From NCBI GenBank assembly GCA_033961575.1, contig CM066736.1:82484852-82548851 (forward strand): DNA of 64,000 nucleotides, in the 5' to 3' direction. Numbering within the stretch: position 1 is the first letter of the stretch; each line of letters starts with the position of its first letter. Position numbers and translations under genes: made by a program. This document shows, one piece after another, positions 42,950 to 54,290 of the stretch. A model generated the notes under the pieces. The model did not search any database. It was not told where the DNA came from and was given only the letters and a program-made list of their open reading frames with translations. The DNA comes from Aselliscus stoliczkanus. Taxonomy: Eukaryota; Chordata; Mammalia; Chiroptera; Hipposideridae.

Positions 42950-43160
42950 TATTTATTCAATAACAGATATTTATTGAGCACCTACTATGGGGGTGAATAA
43001 TATTGGTGAGTAAAACAAACATGCTTTATGGAGTTTATAAGGACAGTGAAAGGTAATAAATAAAACAAAGTCTTACTTTTAAATTATGGTAAAAACAATG
43101 AAAGAAACCAACAGGGAGCAATGGTTAAGACTAATGGGGAGGAGATACCTATTCAGGTAA
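42950..43160 (-). repeat. L2 fragment
   Basis: 'ttattcaataacagatatttattgagcacctactatggggg' and 'catgctttatggagtttataagg' are the antisense L2-type 3' end. Confidence 0.6.
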
Positions 43161-43199
43161 GACAGTTTCTATTAAGAGTTAGACATCCTATGTAAAAAC

Positions 43200-43395
43200 T
43201 GTGTGTCTGCAACTTCCTAGCTATGTGATCTTAAGCAAGTTACTTACGCGTAGACTCAGATTTCACAAAATGACTATGATAATAACACTTAGATATAGTG
43301 TGAGAATCTAGTGAAATAACGATTATAAAAGGATTAGACAATTCCTGGGCTGAACAATAAGCACTCAACAGAGCTTGTCATCATTATTCTTTATA
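43200..43395 (+). repeat. MIR SINE
   Basis: 'gcaacttcctagctatgtgatcttaagcaagttacttac', 'tgacaattcctgggctgaacaataagcactcaacag'-type blocks in MIR order. Confidence 0.72.
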
Positions 43396-43639
43396 TTATT
43401 GCATCTTATCTAAATGATCATCTTTGTGAGCTTCTGATGCCTCTTCCATAAAATGGAATTATCAACGTCTAGCTCAGAAGGGTGTGAATATTCTGTGCAT
43501 GATATCAACTGCCATCTGTGTAGTATGTAGTTGTTCATGTGACTATTATTCAAATTCTTGACATCATTTAAACACAAAGTTGTATTTCCCATGGCAAGAA
43601 ACTGTGATTGAAATTTTTTTTTAGATGTATGTTGCTTCT

Positions 43640-43770
43640 ATAGGGATTAATTGACATAAGGCTGCGTTATCCAATACAGTGACTGCTAAAAAAAATGTAT
43701 TAGATAGCACAGAAAGCGGAGATATGGCACTTTTCCATCACTATGGAAAGTTCCATTGAACAGCAAGAAC
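43640..43770. repeat. hAT-type DNA transposon remnant
   Basis: 'tgcgttatccaatacagtgactgct' at one end and 'cactatggaaagttccattgaacagc' at the other resemble the 'gctgtccaatagaactttct' non-autonomous hAT group. Family not resolved. Confidence 0.5.
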
Positions 43771-43894
43771 ATAAGAATTCCGGACACCAGGGGAATATGT
43801 TGGTAGAAGGAATTCTATACACCAGATACTAGGAGGCAGGTAAGCCTTTGGGGGCCATTTGAATGATTCCTTTGGACTATGTAGTATTAACAAC

Positions 43895-44035
43895 CCCTCA
43901 CATTTGAACAGTGTCTGCACCTTTCAAACCACTCTCACATCTGTTACTTCTTTTGTCCTTGCAACTATCCTGAAGTAGGCAGAAAGGATATTATAACCTC
44001 CTCCTTACATAGGAGAGAAATAATTCACAGGAGTA
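43895..44035 (-). repeat. MIR fragment
   Basis: 'ccctcacatttgaacagtg', 'tccttgcaactatcctgaagtaggcagaaagg', 'cataggagagaaataattcac' in antisense order. Confidence 0.6.
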
Positions 44036-44049
44036 GTACTAGCAATTGC

Positions 44050-44240
44050 TATTATTAATTGAATGCTCAGCTATGGTTCTAGGTTGAGTATAGTGCTAAG
44101 TGCTTTAATGTCTTGAATGAGATAATGAAGCTCAGAGAGGTGAAGTGACTAACCTGTAGACATTCAGTAAATGGGGGCCCTGTCTTCCATTTCGAGCCCA
44201 ATGCTTTCCACAATCCCTGTCTTCTTCCTTGTACAAATTG
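44050..44240 (-). repeat. MIR fragment
   Basis: 'attgaatgctcagctatggttctaggttgagtatagtgctaagtgcttt', 'gaagctcagagaggtgaagtgactaacc', 'attcagtaaatgggggccc'. Confidence 0.7.
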
Positions 44241-45892
44241 AATCCCAGCTCTCCATGATTACAGAGACGTGGTTCTTCCGGGGAGTAAGTTGTCAGAGCA
44301 GGGTGTGCAGTATGGGGCTCAAATAGTCTGGGCACCTAAAGTTGATTGTCTCCTCCATGGAACTTCCAAATGGCTGACCCTCTCTCCTGCTGAAACAACG
44401 CAGCTCATGAAATGAGCACTCATTCCCATGCAGCCTCAGTGTTCTTGTCAACAGCTGCAGAAACAGCTGTTTCTTTCGCAGTGCCACCCTCTCCCCCTTC
44501 CCCCCAGCTAATTGCTACCAGCTAGTAGAGTGGCCATGAATATTGTAGGCCTTGGCCTCTTCAACAGCCTCTCTCCAGCTGTTGTTATTCTGGGCCCTTC
44601 TTGTTCAAGGATTCAGATTCGTTATGTTTGGATGATGAATTCTAGAATCTAATTGTTGGGTATTTCAAAACCCCATCCAACACACTTTAAATCACGATGT
44701 TGTATATAACTTGAAGCACTCCTAAGCAGGCATACGCCTTAAAAATAGTCACTTACCAATTACCTGAAATATGTGCGTGATGTGCCAGGCACCAAGCCCG
44801 ACCCTGGATTTTCAGGCCCTGGGGGAGGCCTGGCCCCGCAAAGAGGATCCCATGTCCTATGGCTAAATGTTACAGGTTAGAAAAATCAAGTTCACTGTTC
44901 AGTAAAACATGTTCTATCTTCTACCCTGGACAAATCGATCTTCATAAAAACTCAGATAGTTAGGTTCTACTTTAAAGTTTGGGGGCCCTTCAAAGTTCCA
45001 TGCTAGAACATGGCAGGGCAGACCCAATGCCCAGCCCATTCTGTCTCTTTCCATCTATGCCGCAAAGGGACTCAGTTCCCATGCACATGGTCACCTGCAC
45101 CCACATGTGTAAGCTTGGCCACACCCTTGCAGGAAGGGACTCGGTGGCCACTCCTCCAGCCCAGGCAGATACACCAGCAAGTGCATACCTTCCATCCTCG
45201 AAGGATGGAGTGGGAAAGAGGCCTGTGTGGGGTTGGGGTCATGTGAGCAGGGAAATGTGGATGTATGGACTGCCTAGCAGAATAGCAGGTAGACAGCAGG
45301 ACTGCAATAAATTATAGCTATTATTACTACCATCATGCATGGACTAGACTACATAAAGATTATTTAAGACTACATAAATCATAGTATATACAACAAAGCA
45401 TGAATAATCATGTGTCTCTGGCATTATGTCAGTGCTTTCTCGCTAAGGCCCTAGGAAAACCCTTACCCCAGGACAGCCAAAGCATCCATCCCTTTTCCTT
45501 TTTCAGTAGTCCTGAATTATGCCAATCCTTTATGCCGCATTGATTATCTTTTTGGGTCCCTCCCTCTGAACATCTCCTTCCTATCTCTGTGGACTGGTCG
45601 CATCTGACATTAAGGTTTTATTTCTCTTTTTCCTGTTTCCAGTTGCTCCAGGTTTCCCTTTAAACACAGAGCCTTTATCCATTGCACTTAGTAGAACTCT
45701 AGTCCCTGCTGTTTCCCATAGCATGAATCCTGTGCTACAGTAAGAGAAGTGAGACTGCTCAGTTCCCACTGCCACCCCGGCTTTTCCTGTTTCCTTATGC
45801 TACACCATGGGAGTAGATTATATCCACTCGGGTACCTACATATGTGGGGGTGTGTGAGTAAAGGCTATTTTTCTCCAACCTTTGAACCAGGA
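44241..45892. other. Unassigned, repeat-poor segment
   Basis: No clear repeat over about 1.6 kb. GC is slightly higher than the surroundings. Several short frames (44979-45317 on the plus strand) lack motifs and splice support. Confidence 0.35.
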
Positions 45893-45999
45893 ATAAATAA
45901 ATGCATAAATAAAATATATATTTTATTTATATATGTATCTATATTTATATTATATAAATATATATTTATTTACATAATATAAATGTATATTTAATTATA
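45893..45999. repeat. AT-rich simple sequence (TATATTTA-type)
   Basis: Imperfect TA/TTTA units ending at the left end of MITE copy C. Confidence 0.85.
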
Positions 46000-46132
46000 C
46001 ACTGGGGACACCAAAAACATGTATACACATGACTTGTATTCATCTTTTGTTATCAGTATATATTGAGTATTACAATTTTAATACAGTTTTTTTCCTTTCT
46101 TAAAATGTGCATACATTTTTTGGCACCTCCTG
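46000..46132 (-). mobile_element. TA-target MITE, deleted copy C (133 bp)
   Basis: TA on both sides (45998-45999, 46133-46134). Left 'cactggggacaccaaaaaca' and right 'tttttggcacctcctg' are the family's inverted termini. The interior 'tattgagtattacaattttaatacagt' matches copies at 5450-5612 and 6836-7070. Same orientation as copy A, with more interior lost. Confidence 0.82.
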
Positions 46133-46237
46133 TATATGTGTATTTATATCTATCTAACTATATTATATAGAGATATATATAATAGATATAGATAGATGTA
46201 TTATATATGTATATTACACATACATATATATATTTTT
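46133..46237. repeat. Imperfect TA/GATA microsatellite
   Basis: TA- and TATC/GATA-type units directly downstream of MITE copy C. Confidence 0.85.
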
Positions 46238-47214
46238 TTCTAATTTAATCTCTATACAGTATTTTTTTCTGTTGTAGATTTTTCCAACTTGGAGAACTTT
46301 GGATATAAACAATAGAAATATGTTCAGAAGTCCTTAATTTGTTTTTAATGGATAGAGAGAAATTTCATGGAACTTAAATGTAGAAAATCTCTCCTCTCCT
46401 GCATTTCTCCTCTCCCCAGATAACACTCTTACCCAAGAGCCCTAGAATAAGAGCCTGCACAAGCCTCTGAGCTGATGAAGTTCCATCTTGGGCCCCATCT
46501 TTACGTGGCAGGACTGTGCCAGTGCCCAACACCTTCCAACTCTTAGGTTCTTAAAAAAGAGCATCTCATTGACCCATTTCATCAGTTCAGATGTCCAGCT
46601 GTGGTTCTGTCAGTTCTGGGCATGCCAACTCTTCAACTGTGACTGTGTGCTTTTACATAAGGGACTTGACCTTGTAGAACAAGGCCATCTTATTGAAGAT
46701 AAAAATAAATATTCATACCTCACAGTGAGTCAACAGGATTGATAACATTATCCTTTTCCTTCACAATATTATTTAGTTTTTTGTCCCATTTCATCCAGAG
46801 AAGTGAATATCCATTATCCATTTTTCTTAGATTTACTTTCAAATTATATATTTTTCCTCAATTTTATAATTTTGGAAATATTAACATATTATTAAACCCC
46901 AATAGTCCAGGAAAAGTATAACTGTGGATTATTTTATAATTGTAATATAGTTGGGGAAAATGAGGTGAGGCTAATTGTAATTATAAAATAAACTAAACAA
47001 TCATTAATATTTCGATTTAGGCTCCTTCATTTTCTTATGAGAAACTTATTTTCACAATTTCAAACTCTTGTTTTGTGTGTGGTATAATACACATATACTA
47101 CAAAATCATAAGACTTTGCGTCAGCATCTCATATGTATCCCCAAACTTTGCACCATGGGGGGAAAAGAGACCAGTGTGTCCTTAAAACCTGTTATGTCCT
47201 GGGTCTCAGCCCAT
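46238..47214. other. Unassigned AT-rich sequence
   Basis: No family recognised. A MIR-like trace at 46640-46760 is not strong enough to call. Confidence 0.35.
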
Positions 47215-47400
47215 AAATGCTACATCTATCATTTCTTTTCATTCTTAAACAGCCTGGGAAGAAAGGCAGGGAGAGTTAGGACCCCTGTGATAGATGATGA
47301 AATCAATGTTTCTAAAAGTGAAGGCCTGTGTCCAAGGTCGCGTGACTAGTAAATGGCCAGGCAGGAATTGGAATCTAGGTCTGTCTGCCTGGAAAAACCT
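47215..47400 (-). repeat. MIR fragment
   Basis: 'tgatgaaatcaatgtttctaaaagtgaagg', 'gtccaaggtcgcgtgactagtaaatggcc', 'gaattggaatctaggtctgtctgcctgg' in antisense MIR order. Confidence 0.7.
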
Positions 47401-48524
47401 GGCTATAATACCTTACTGTGTCATCACCTGGAGGTTCTTTGTGAAACTCTCAATGGGTTATTTTGTATCAATAAGTCAGTGACGGAGAGCAATGATAGAG
47501 TCTATGAATAAAAACACTTAGAGTTTTCTTTCATAAATGCTAGATTTGCTGTATCATACCTTGCTTTCAAGTTAATTTGTTCAAAAATAACAAAGAGGAG
47601 TGAATCATCTGTAATATGGGGAGCTCGCTGGAAAATTATGACTTAATAAAGACTGAAATTGCCGCTGCATCTAGAAATGAGATATTCAACCATGGTCCTT
47701 CCTTTGACTCTTTTTGTAAATATCGAATTCTATTATTCACCATTGAATTAAACAAGCTTTATGCTAGTGACAAGTATGGTGCGTGGCATGGGGGGGGGCA
47801 ATCTGAACTCCATGAACTTGCACCCAAGTGTTTGTTCAAATAATGAAAACTGACTCCATCATGTTCTCTCTCTTGCTGATGAAATTCTACAATTTATAGA
47901 ATTTATTGACAGTCTTTATAAGTCTTAGGAGGACAAAAAAATAGAGTCCAATGCAGAATAAATAGCCCAGCACTACAATATTAAGAAATGATCTCCAGGT
48001 TTATTTGTGTTGTGGAAAAGGGGCAGTAAATGTTAGCTATTTAACACTCTGTGTGTTTAAGGGCTCCTCACACATTACAGGCCCAGGCAGTATCTGGGAG
48101 TGTTTTGAAGTCTAGAAGTGGGGGAGGGGATTCTGGAATGAGAAAGGGGAGGAGAGGGGTGGTTAGTGGATATAGGCAATAGGGTCACATGATTTACTCC
48201 AGACTCAAGTCCTGTAGACAAGTTCCCAGGCTGCACCTAAAATGATCATTCTTTTCCTCTCACATCACTTTTCAATTGTTTGTTTGTTTGTTCAGTTTGT
48301 TTGTTGTTCAGTTTGTTTAAAAAACCCACAGGCAATGCTGGTATCTTCACTACAGTCATCTTAGCACATTTGTGTTTGAGAGACACAAAGCGGAGTCCTT
48401 GTGGTTTCCCTCTTTTCATGCTGTGGCTTTAAAGAGGAGATGATGGCTTAAAAGAGCATCTAGTGGGCATCATTCTTCAAACACAGCCGCTGGCTGATGA
48501 CTCAAGTGCAGGGACTGGCTGGGG
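47401..48524. other. Repeat-poor island
   Basis: 47480-48030 is AT-rich sequence without recognisable repeats, followed by G-rich sequence and a (TTTG)n tract at about 48278-48318. No convincing coding frame. Confidence 0.35.
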
Positions 48525-48645
48525 TGACTGCCATTTACTCGCTGTGTGACTTTGAACAGGTCTTGCACCCTCTCTGAGCATTTGCTTTTTTATCTATAAA
48601 GTGTTGGAACCTGATTTGCTGTGGGGAAGAGGTGGAGGGAAGATG
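48525..48645 (+). repeat. MIR fragment
   Basis: 'gccatttactcgctgtgtgactttgaacaggtcttgcaccctctctgagcatttgc...tctataaagtgttgg' in MIR sense order. Confidence 0.72.
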
Positions 48646-48842
48646 TGAACAGACGTGATACTCAAAAGGCTTACCAATTCATGAAGAATGGGGGACTGAG
48701 CCATTAGAAAGGACTGAGCCCTTAGCACTAGAGCAGGGTCCAAAGGCCTCTGCCATGCCACGTGCTAATCCTTTGGGTACTGAACCGAGACTAGGTAGAC
48801 AGGGTCCTGAAGAAGAAGCACGTGTCCAGGAGACAGGGACAG

Positions 48843-48878
48843 CAATCAGCTATCTTGGGGCAATCAGCTATCTTGGAG
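48843..48878 (+). repeat. 18-bp tandem duplication
   Basis: 'caatcagctatcttgggg' is followed at once by 'caatcagctatcttggag'. Confidence 0.9.
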
Positions 48879-49394
48879 CCATATCTATTCATCAATATCA
48901 ACAGAATCATTTGAATATTTTAACAACCAATACTGCTACCCCTGAACATACCAACTCAATAGCCTGGCTTTGAAGATTAAAAGCTCGCCTATGTAGAGTG
49001 TTTAGCATTTGGTCCCTCCCGGGCATCCAGCAGGTGTAGCTCCCCTCTTCCCTGTCCCTCCCTTTAAGTGGGTCTTCCAGCCCACCATGTCCTTTTATGC
49101 TATACAGCAGCGTCATTGCTCAGACCCAGAATACATAGCCTGTCACTCTTCACAGTGAATCTGTGTAGGCATAAAAAGTTTCAGGTCGATTCTCAAAGCT
49201 TCTCTGAGTCAGGACTCTATCTCATGCCTTCGAAAATACAGTACCACGCTGGCTTTTGAATTGGCAGTGTGGTGGAAGTTGTCTGGGACGAGAATTCCCA
49301 GGGTATGAGGTATAGTAATTGACACATCAGAAAATAGGAACCTGAGAAACAGGTAGAATCTCAGAAGAGCAGACTTTTAAAGGTCTAGAAAGTG
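48879..49394. other. Unassigned sequence
   Basis: No repeat or gene recognised. Confidence 0.35.
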
Positions 49395-49560
49395 ATTTCG
49401 TTTAGGTTTTCCCTTTCCAAGATGAGGAAACTGAGCTCAGGTAACTGAGGTGACTTTCTCAATGTTACACGGTAAGTTCCTTGGCAGAACTTGAACTTTA
49501 ACCAGGCTCAGTTGGGCACCCATCCCAGGGTTCTCTCCTTTGTATCACAGCAAACCAAAT
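49395..49560 (-). repeat. MIR fragment
   Basis: 'tccaagatgaggaaactgagctcaggtaactgaggtgactttctcaatgttacacggtaag' is the antisense MIR core. Confidence 0.7.
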
Positions 49561-49729
49561 CAAAGTTCGGACTGCAATCATCTGTAAGTAAACCCACTAT
49601 AGTGGCTTAAGTAAGTAAGAGATTTGGTTTTGGGGTATAACCAGATCAAGGGCGTGTGTCTGGGGCTGTTGTGGGTCCAGCCTCTTCTCACTTTCTGCTC
49701 TGCCATCCTCAGCGTGGACCCTGGAACCG

Positions 49730-49900
49730 AACTACTAGGCTTCAAATCCTGCTTTTATCACTCGTTAGCTACAGAAACTTCGAGATTTACTTCACCTTTC
49801 TATGCCTCCCTGTTCACATCTTTAAGTAATAATTGTTATGACATTTAAATGAGTTTATCTATAGAAAGTGATTAGAAATATCGAGCTTCAGGTAAGGGCT
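49730..49900 (+). repeat. MIR fragment
   Basis: 'ttcaaatcctgcttttatcactcgttagctacagaaac', 'atgacatttaaatgagtttat' in sense order. Confidence 0.6.
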
Positions 49901-50229
49901 AATTTATCTCAGCTCCTCTTTTATGGCTGTGGTTTCTGCTGTTGAAAGATCGCTGTAGTACCATCAGGCACCATACCTGCTTTCCAGGTAGACAAAAAGA
50001 AGAGCCCCTTTATTGCCAAACTCTGTCTTTTTATTCAGAAAATGGACATCTTCTTATAAAACTCCCGCTTGCGCCATATTGGCCAGAACTGAGACATATG
50101 CCCACCCCTACCTGAAGAATAGTGTCGGAGACCACATATTTTAGACGACACATTGCCATCCTAAACAAAACAATGGACCTGTGACTAGGTAAGAAGGCTG
50201 TCAATGGGTATTAAGTGGGAATTCTCCCA

Positions 50230-50400
50230 TGATCTCAGAATCACCACTAACTCTACTGGCCCTCAGACTTCCTAATTATAATTGGAGATAAGACACCTGC
50301 CCCACCTAACTCAAGAGTGGTTGTGAAAATCAAGTCACCGATGCATCATAACACTCTTTGTCAACTCCAGAGTGATCTGTAAATATTTCATTATTTAGCC
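50230..50400 (+). repeat. MIR-like fragment
   Basis: 'cctcagacttcctaattataattggagataagacacctgccccacctaactcaagagtggttgtgaaaatcaag' follows the MIR 3' half. Confidence 0.5.
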
Positions 50401-51824
50401 ACTTCAAGTAGTAAGAGCATAGCCCTTGACCCCAAAACATGAGTGATACAAATATGAAATGATGGTGTTCCAGAAAAATGGATGGGAACGGATTTAACTC
50501 ATTGCATGGTGTGAAAAACAGTGGTTGTCCCAGGATACCAAATTCGACCTGCATGAACTCGCTCCTCCTACCAGGAGACTTCCTGTGGCCTACAAAAGAG
50601 AAAAGCTTGTGTTCAGAGGGTCAGGATGTACCAGACAACACCATAAGCACCAGTACTATGGAAAACTATCTTTATTTCCGCTTGTAAGACCCATTAAGGT
50701 CTCATTCCACATCTCTTAAAGACATAGGAAATGGCCTATCCTTATTGAAAAGAGTGAGCAAAAGATTCCCATAGTCAACATGATTAGTGAGTGATGCTAT
50801 GTGATATGTGTAAATATGTCAACAAGCCTATGAACAATTTTATATGTGCATGTTTACACTACTTGAGAGTATGCACTATTGGTGCTTATCTCTTCACATA
50901 TCTATTGTGTCTACTGTGTTAATATACGTGTGCATGTGCATAAGAACATGTAATCTAGTCAAATTATTTTCATTATTAAAATCAATTCTTAATATTTAGT
51001 ATCAGAACTCTCTTTTTTTGATCAGCAAAAAAACTGTGTTGCTTCTCTGGGATGCAATGAGTTCCCTGTCACCAGAGGAATTCAAGCAGAATCTGAACAT
51101 TCACTTGATGGAGCTATAGGGTAGAAGGAATTCAAGCTGGAAAGGGGTGGGGGGCAGGGGAAGAACTGGATTAAGTGACCCTTAAAGAAGATTTTTAATT
51201 TTGTGAATTTTGAATGTGTAAGTGTATGAAATACCATCTCTCTTTATTACATATATAGAGATCTAATCTTCAGTCTTCTCATCTCAACTAGATATAGATG
51301 TAGATATAGAATTATATTATATATTGTATTATATTTAATGAGACACTTTGTTTTTTATGTATCCTGTTTTGCATTTTTTTCAGAATTAATTGGTAAAGCT
51401 CAATCTCACTTTATCTGAACAAAAAGAGACAACAGGGATCAATTTAATTTAATGCAATTGTTTTACCAACTGAGGCCAAGTTCAAGGAAAAGAGGCATAC
51501 TTAAGTTTATTCAGCTAAGCAATTTCAGTTTTCTATTTGTCTTTCAAAAATACATTACAAAATGGAATTTCTTTAGGAGGGCTTGATTTAATATCTAAAG
51601 AATTGCCTCTGAAAGGCTTTAGATAAATAAATTAAGTCAAATGAGTAAATTCATGAAGAGATAATAGTATCAGGAAGAATTTTTTCAAGTGATAGCTCTT
51701 TCAACAGAAGGAATGAGTTGTTCTGGAAAATTGGACACTCCCCTTCCCTGTAGGTGTTAAATCTTAAAGTAGACTTAGTAGAGAGGCATTGCAAAGAAGA
51801 CTCTGGAATGGCCGCGAATATTAG
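50401..51824. other. Unassigned AT-rich sequence
   Basis: No family recognised over about 1.4 kb. Overlapping short frames at 50330-50719 have no motif. Confidence 0.35.
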
Positions 51825-52200
51825 TTAAGGTAATGTGAGCTACTACAACAGAAAAACTCCAGTCTCAGTACTGTAACACAATAGCAATTGATTCCTTATT
51901 CATGTACAGCCAGCCCATTCAGAGACAGGCATTGAAATGGTCTGTTCTATGCAGCCATTTAGGAACCAAAGATGTAGGAAGCTCAGCCATCTTCAACATG
52001 TAGCTTCCAAGGTCACTTGTGTGTAGGATTATAAGTACATAAGATGTTTTAAGGGCCACACCTAAAGGAACATATCACTTCCTTCTATATCCCATTAGCC
52101 AGGACTCCGTCATGTGGCCATATTTAACTTAAAGGAAGGCTGGAAAATGTAATCTCGGCTTTTGTGCCCAGGAGGAAATAAAAAGAGTTTGGATGAACTT
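51825..52200 (+). repeat. Ancient dispersed repeat, class uncertain
   Basis: 'gagctactacaacagaaaaactcc', 'catcttcaacatgtagcttcc' and 'catgtggccatatttaacttaaaggaaggctggaaaatgtaatctc' match the pattern of an old mammalian repeat ('gcttccaaggtcac... ctgggaaatgtagtc'). Related in part to 9130-9450. Confidence 0.5.
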
Positions 52201-52289
52201 CTGGCCAATTTCTACTATAGTGAATGTGGTCTAGATGACCTTTAAGGTTCCTTCACCTTTTTTCTGTATTTTTCATCACTCATATTTCC

Positions 52290-53090
52290 ATGTCATTTTA
52301 CATTATATTTTTCTGTCCAATTTTCCAGTTCACTAATTCTCTCTAATTGTTCTAACCTGTAATTAAACCCATCCATGTTGTTCTTAATTTTAATTTCTGT
52401 ATTTTAAAGTTCTAGGATTTCATTTGGTTGTTTTATAGTTTTCAATTTTCTGCTGAAATTTTTTGTATTTTTTTTTTATTTCCTTGAATGCACAGCCATT
52501 TAAAATGCTTATGTCTTACAACTCTACTGTCTGAATGCCCCAACAACTTGTTTTGTGTGTGTGTTGCTTCTACTGATTTTCAGTCCTGTCTCTCATGTCT
52601 TTTTTTTTTTTCAATGAATGCTGGCCATTTTATGTATTTGAAAAAATTGTGGATAAAATTTAAACTTAGCATAATGTATTTGCCCCCCGCCCTGGGGTGG
52701 GGGAATAAATATGCGCCTTGGGCACATTTTTTAGTGATAGTAGCTATCCTGGATCAATCCAATTTGAAATTAATATGTCTTGAAGCTAGACTTCATTCTC
52801 TTGGAGGGAAAATGCACACCTGTTCACCATTACTCCTAGGCGTAGACTTTTAACTTCTCAACTGAAAGTAAAGGTGTTTATTAAAATGTCACCACATTGC
52901 TTGAGGAGCCCAAACTCCATATTTTGCTCTCTTAGTTCTAGAAATCGGTTGAAACTCTATGTACAACTTCTCGGTTTCTTAGATACCTGTTTCAGGACCA
53001 GCAGACAATTCTAGTAGAAGAGCTACCCTAAATACTAAGCTCGATTTCTCCAGATTTTCTTGTTTTCCTGAATCTTAGACCTATAATTCT
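52290..53090 (-). mobile_element. Old L1 3' UTR
   Basis: Antisense L1M-type 3' UTR: 'cagttcactaattctctctaattg', 'taattaaacccatccatgttgttcttaattttaatttctgtattttaaagttctaggatttcatttgg', 'gaatgctggccattttatgtatttgaaaaaattgtgg'. Confidence 0.7.
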
Positions 53091-53239
53091 TTAATGACTT
53101 TGTAGCTGCCACCTCCTTCAAAATATATTGTTCATTTGTTCATTTTGGTTTAGCTTTTTCTAGTTATTGTTAACAGATTACCAATTACTTAGTACATCTT
53201 ATGTAGTTAGCTAGCTAACTCTAACCTGTGCTGCAACTC

Positions 53240-53600
53240 ACTTTTTCCCATTAACAATACACCTTGACAATTTTCCGTATCAATATGTATGTGTCTGCCT
53301 TATTATTTTTTTATGATGTCAGCCCATTACATTGTGTAAGTACATGCTGCTTTATTGAGCCAGTTCCTTATTAATGAACATTTAGGTGCTCACAATTATT
53401 CATAGCAAATATTATTAGGAATGCATGTGAATATATCTATAAGATAAACTCAAGAAACATTATTGCTACATTATTACTAAATTGTCTTCTAAAAATTTTA
53501 ACCAATTTACATTCCCACCAATAGTGTGAACGAATGCATGTTTTCCCACAGGCTTACCTCCACTAGATTTTATCAGACTTAAAAATGTTTAAATCAACTT
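53240..53600 (-). mobile_element. Old L1/HAL1-type 3' fragment
   Basis: 'gtacatgctgctttattgagccagttccttattaatgaacatttaggtgctcacaattattc' and 'ttacattcccaccaatagtgtgaacg' are typical antisense L1M 3' sequences. Confidence 0.65.
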
Positions 53601-53619
53601 TTAGTTGTGCTTTTAGATT

Positions 53620-54290
53620 CTACTCTCTTTCCCTTCCAGTCCAATCTCCACATTATAGATATGTGTATTTATAAATCCTAAACTCTGATCAAGTCACTTC
53701 CCTCGTTAAAAACCGTTTGCCTCCCCACAGTTAAAGGATTATTGCATTTGCACAGACTAACACTTCCTCTACTCTCTGCTACCTCCCACCCATCTCTTGT
53801 GCACTCTACATGTACCCTACTAGCCATATTCACAATTTCCTAAATACATCATGCTTTTCTATACCCCCGCACCTTTGCATATTCTCTTCTTTCTCTCTGG
53901 AAGGCCCTTTCATCTTTTACCTACATAGAAAAAAAAAAATAAACTCCAACATCCAGCTCACAGACTACACATCCTTTTAAGAAACTTGCTCCTCCAAGCT
54001 TTACATCTCCCTCCTTAGTCTCCCTCCTTACCACCCCCCACCAACACACACAAGATGCGTAGTCGATTATTCCCTCCTTTACATCACTATCACTCCTTAT
54101 AAATACCTCTCTTGCAGCCCTTAGAACACTGCATTATGTGTTTGTAAGTTTGTCTCCCCCACCATTAAATTATAAGTTCGTTCAGAGAAGGAGCTATGTC
54201 TTATTCATACTCTCCACTCCTATGCCCAGCAGAATACCTGATGCAGAGATAGCACTCAAAAATACTTTTTCAAAGAATAAATTCAGTACG
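53620..54290 (+). repeat. L2 LINE 3' region, long
   Basis: Sense L2 in order: 'actctgatcaagtcacttccctcgttaaaaaccgtttgcctcc', 'cacctttgcatattctcttctttctctctggaaggcc', 'ccagctcacagactacacatcc', 'aaattataagttcgttcagagaaggagctatgtc', ending 'cagaatacctgatgcagagatagcactcaaaaatac'. One of the longest L2 copies here. Confidence 0.82.

Larger units (their letters stand above)
42690..42960 (-). repeat. L2 fragment carrying a minisatellite
   Basis: 'gcttacgatgtgccaggttaggtataccaagataaaa' then 'gacctcaaagatttcctagtctaaaagagg' fits the antisense L2 3' end, with an 18-bp unit expanded between them. Confidence 0.55.
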
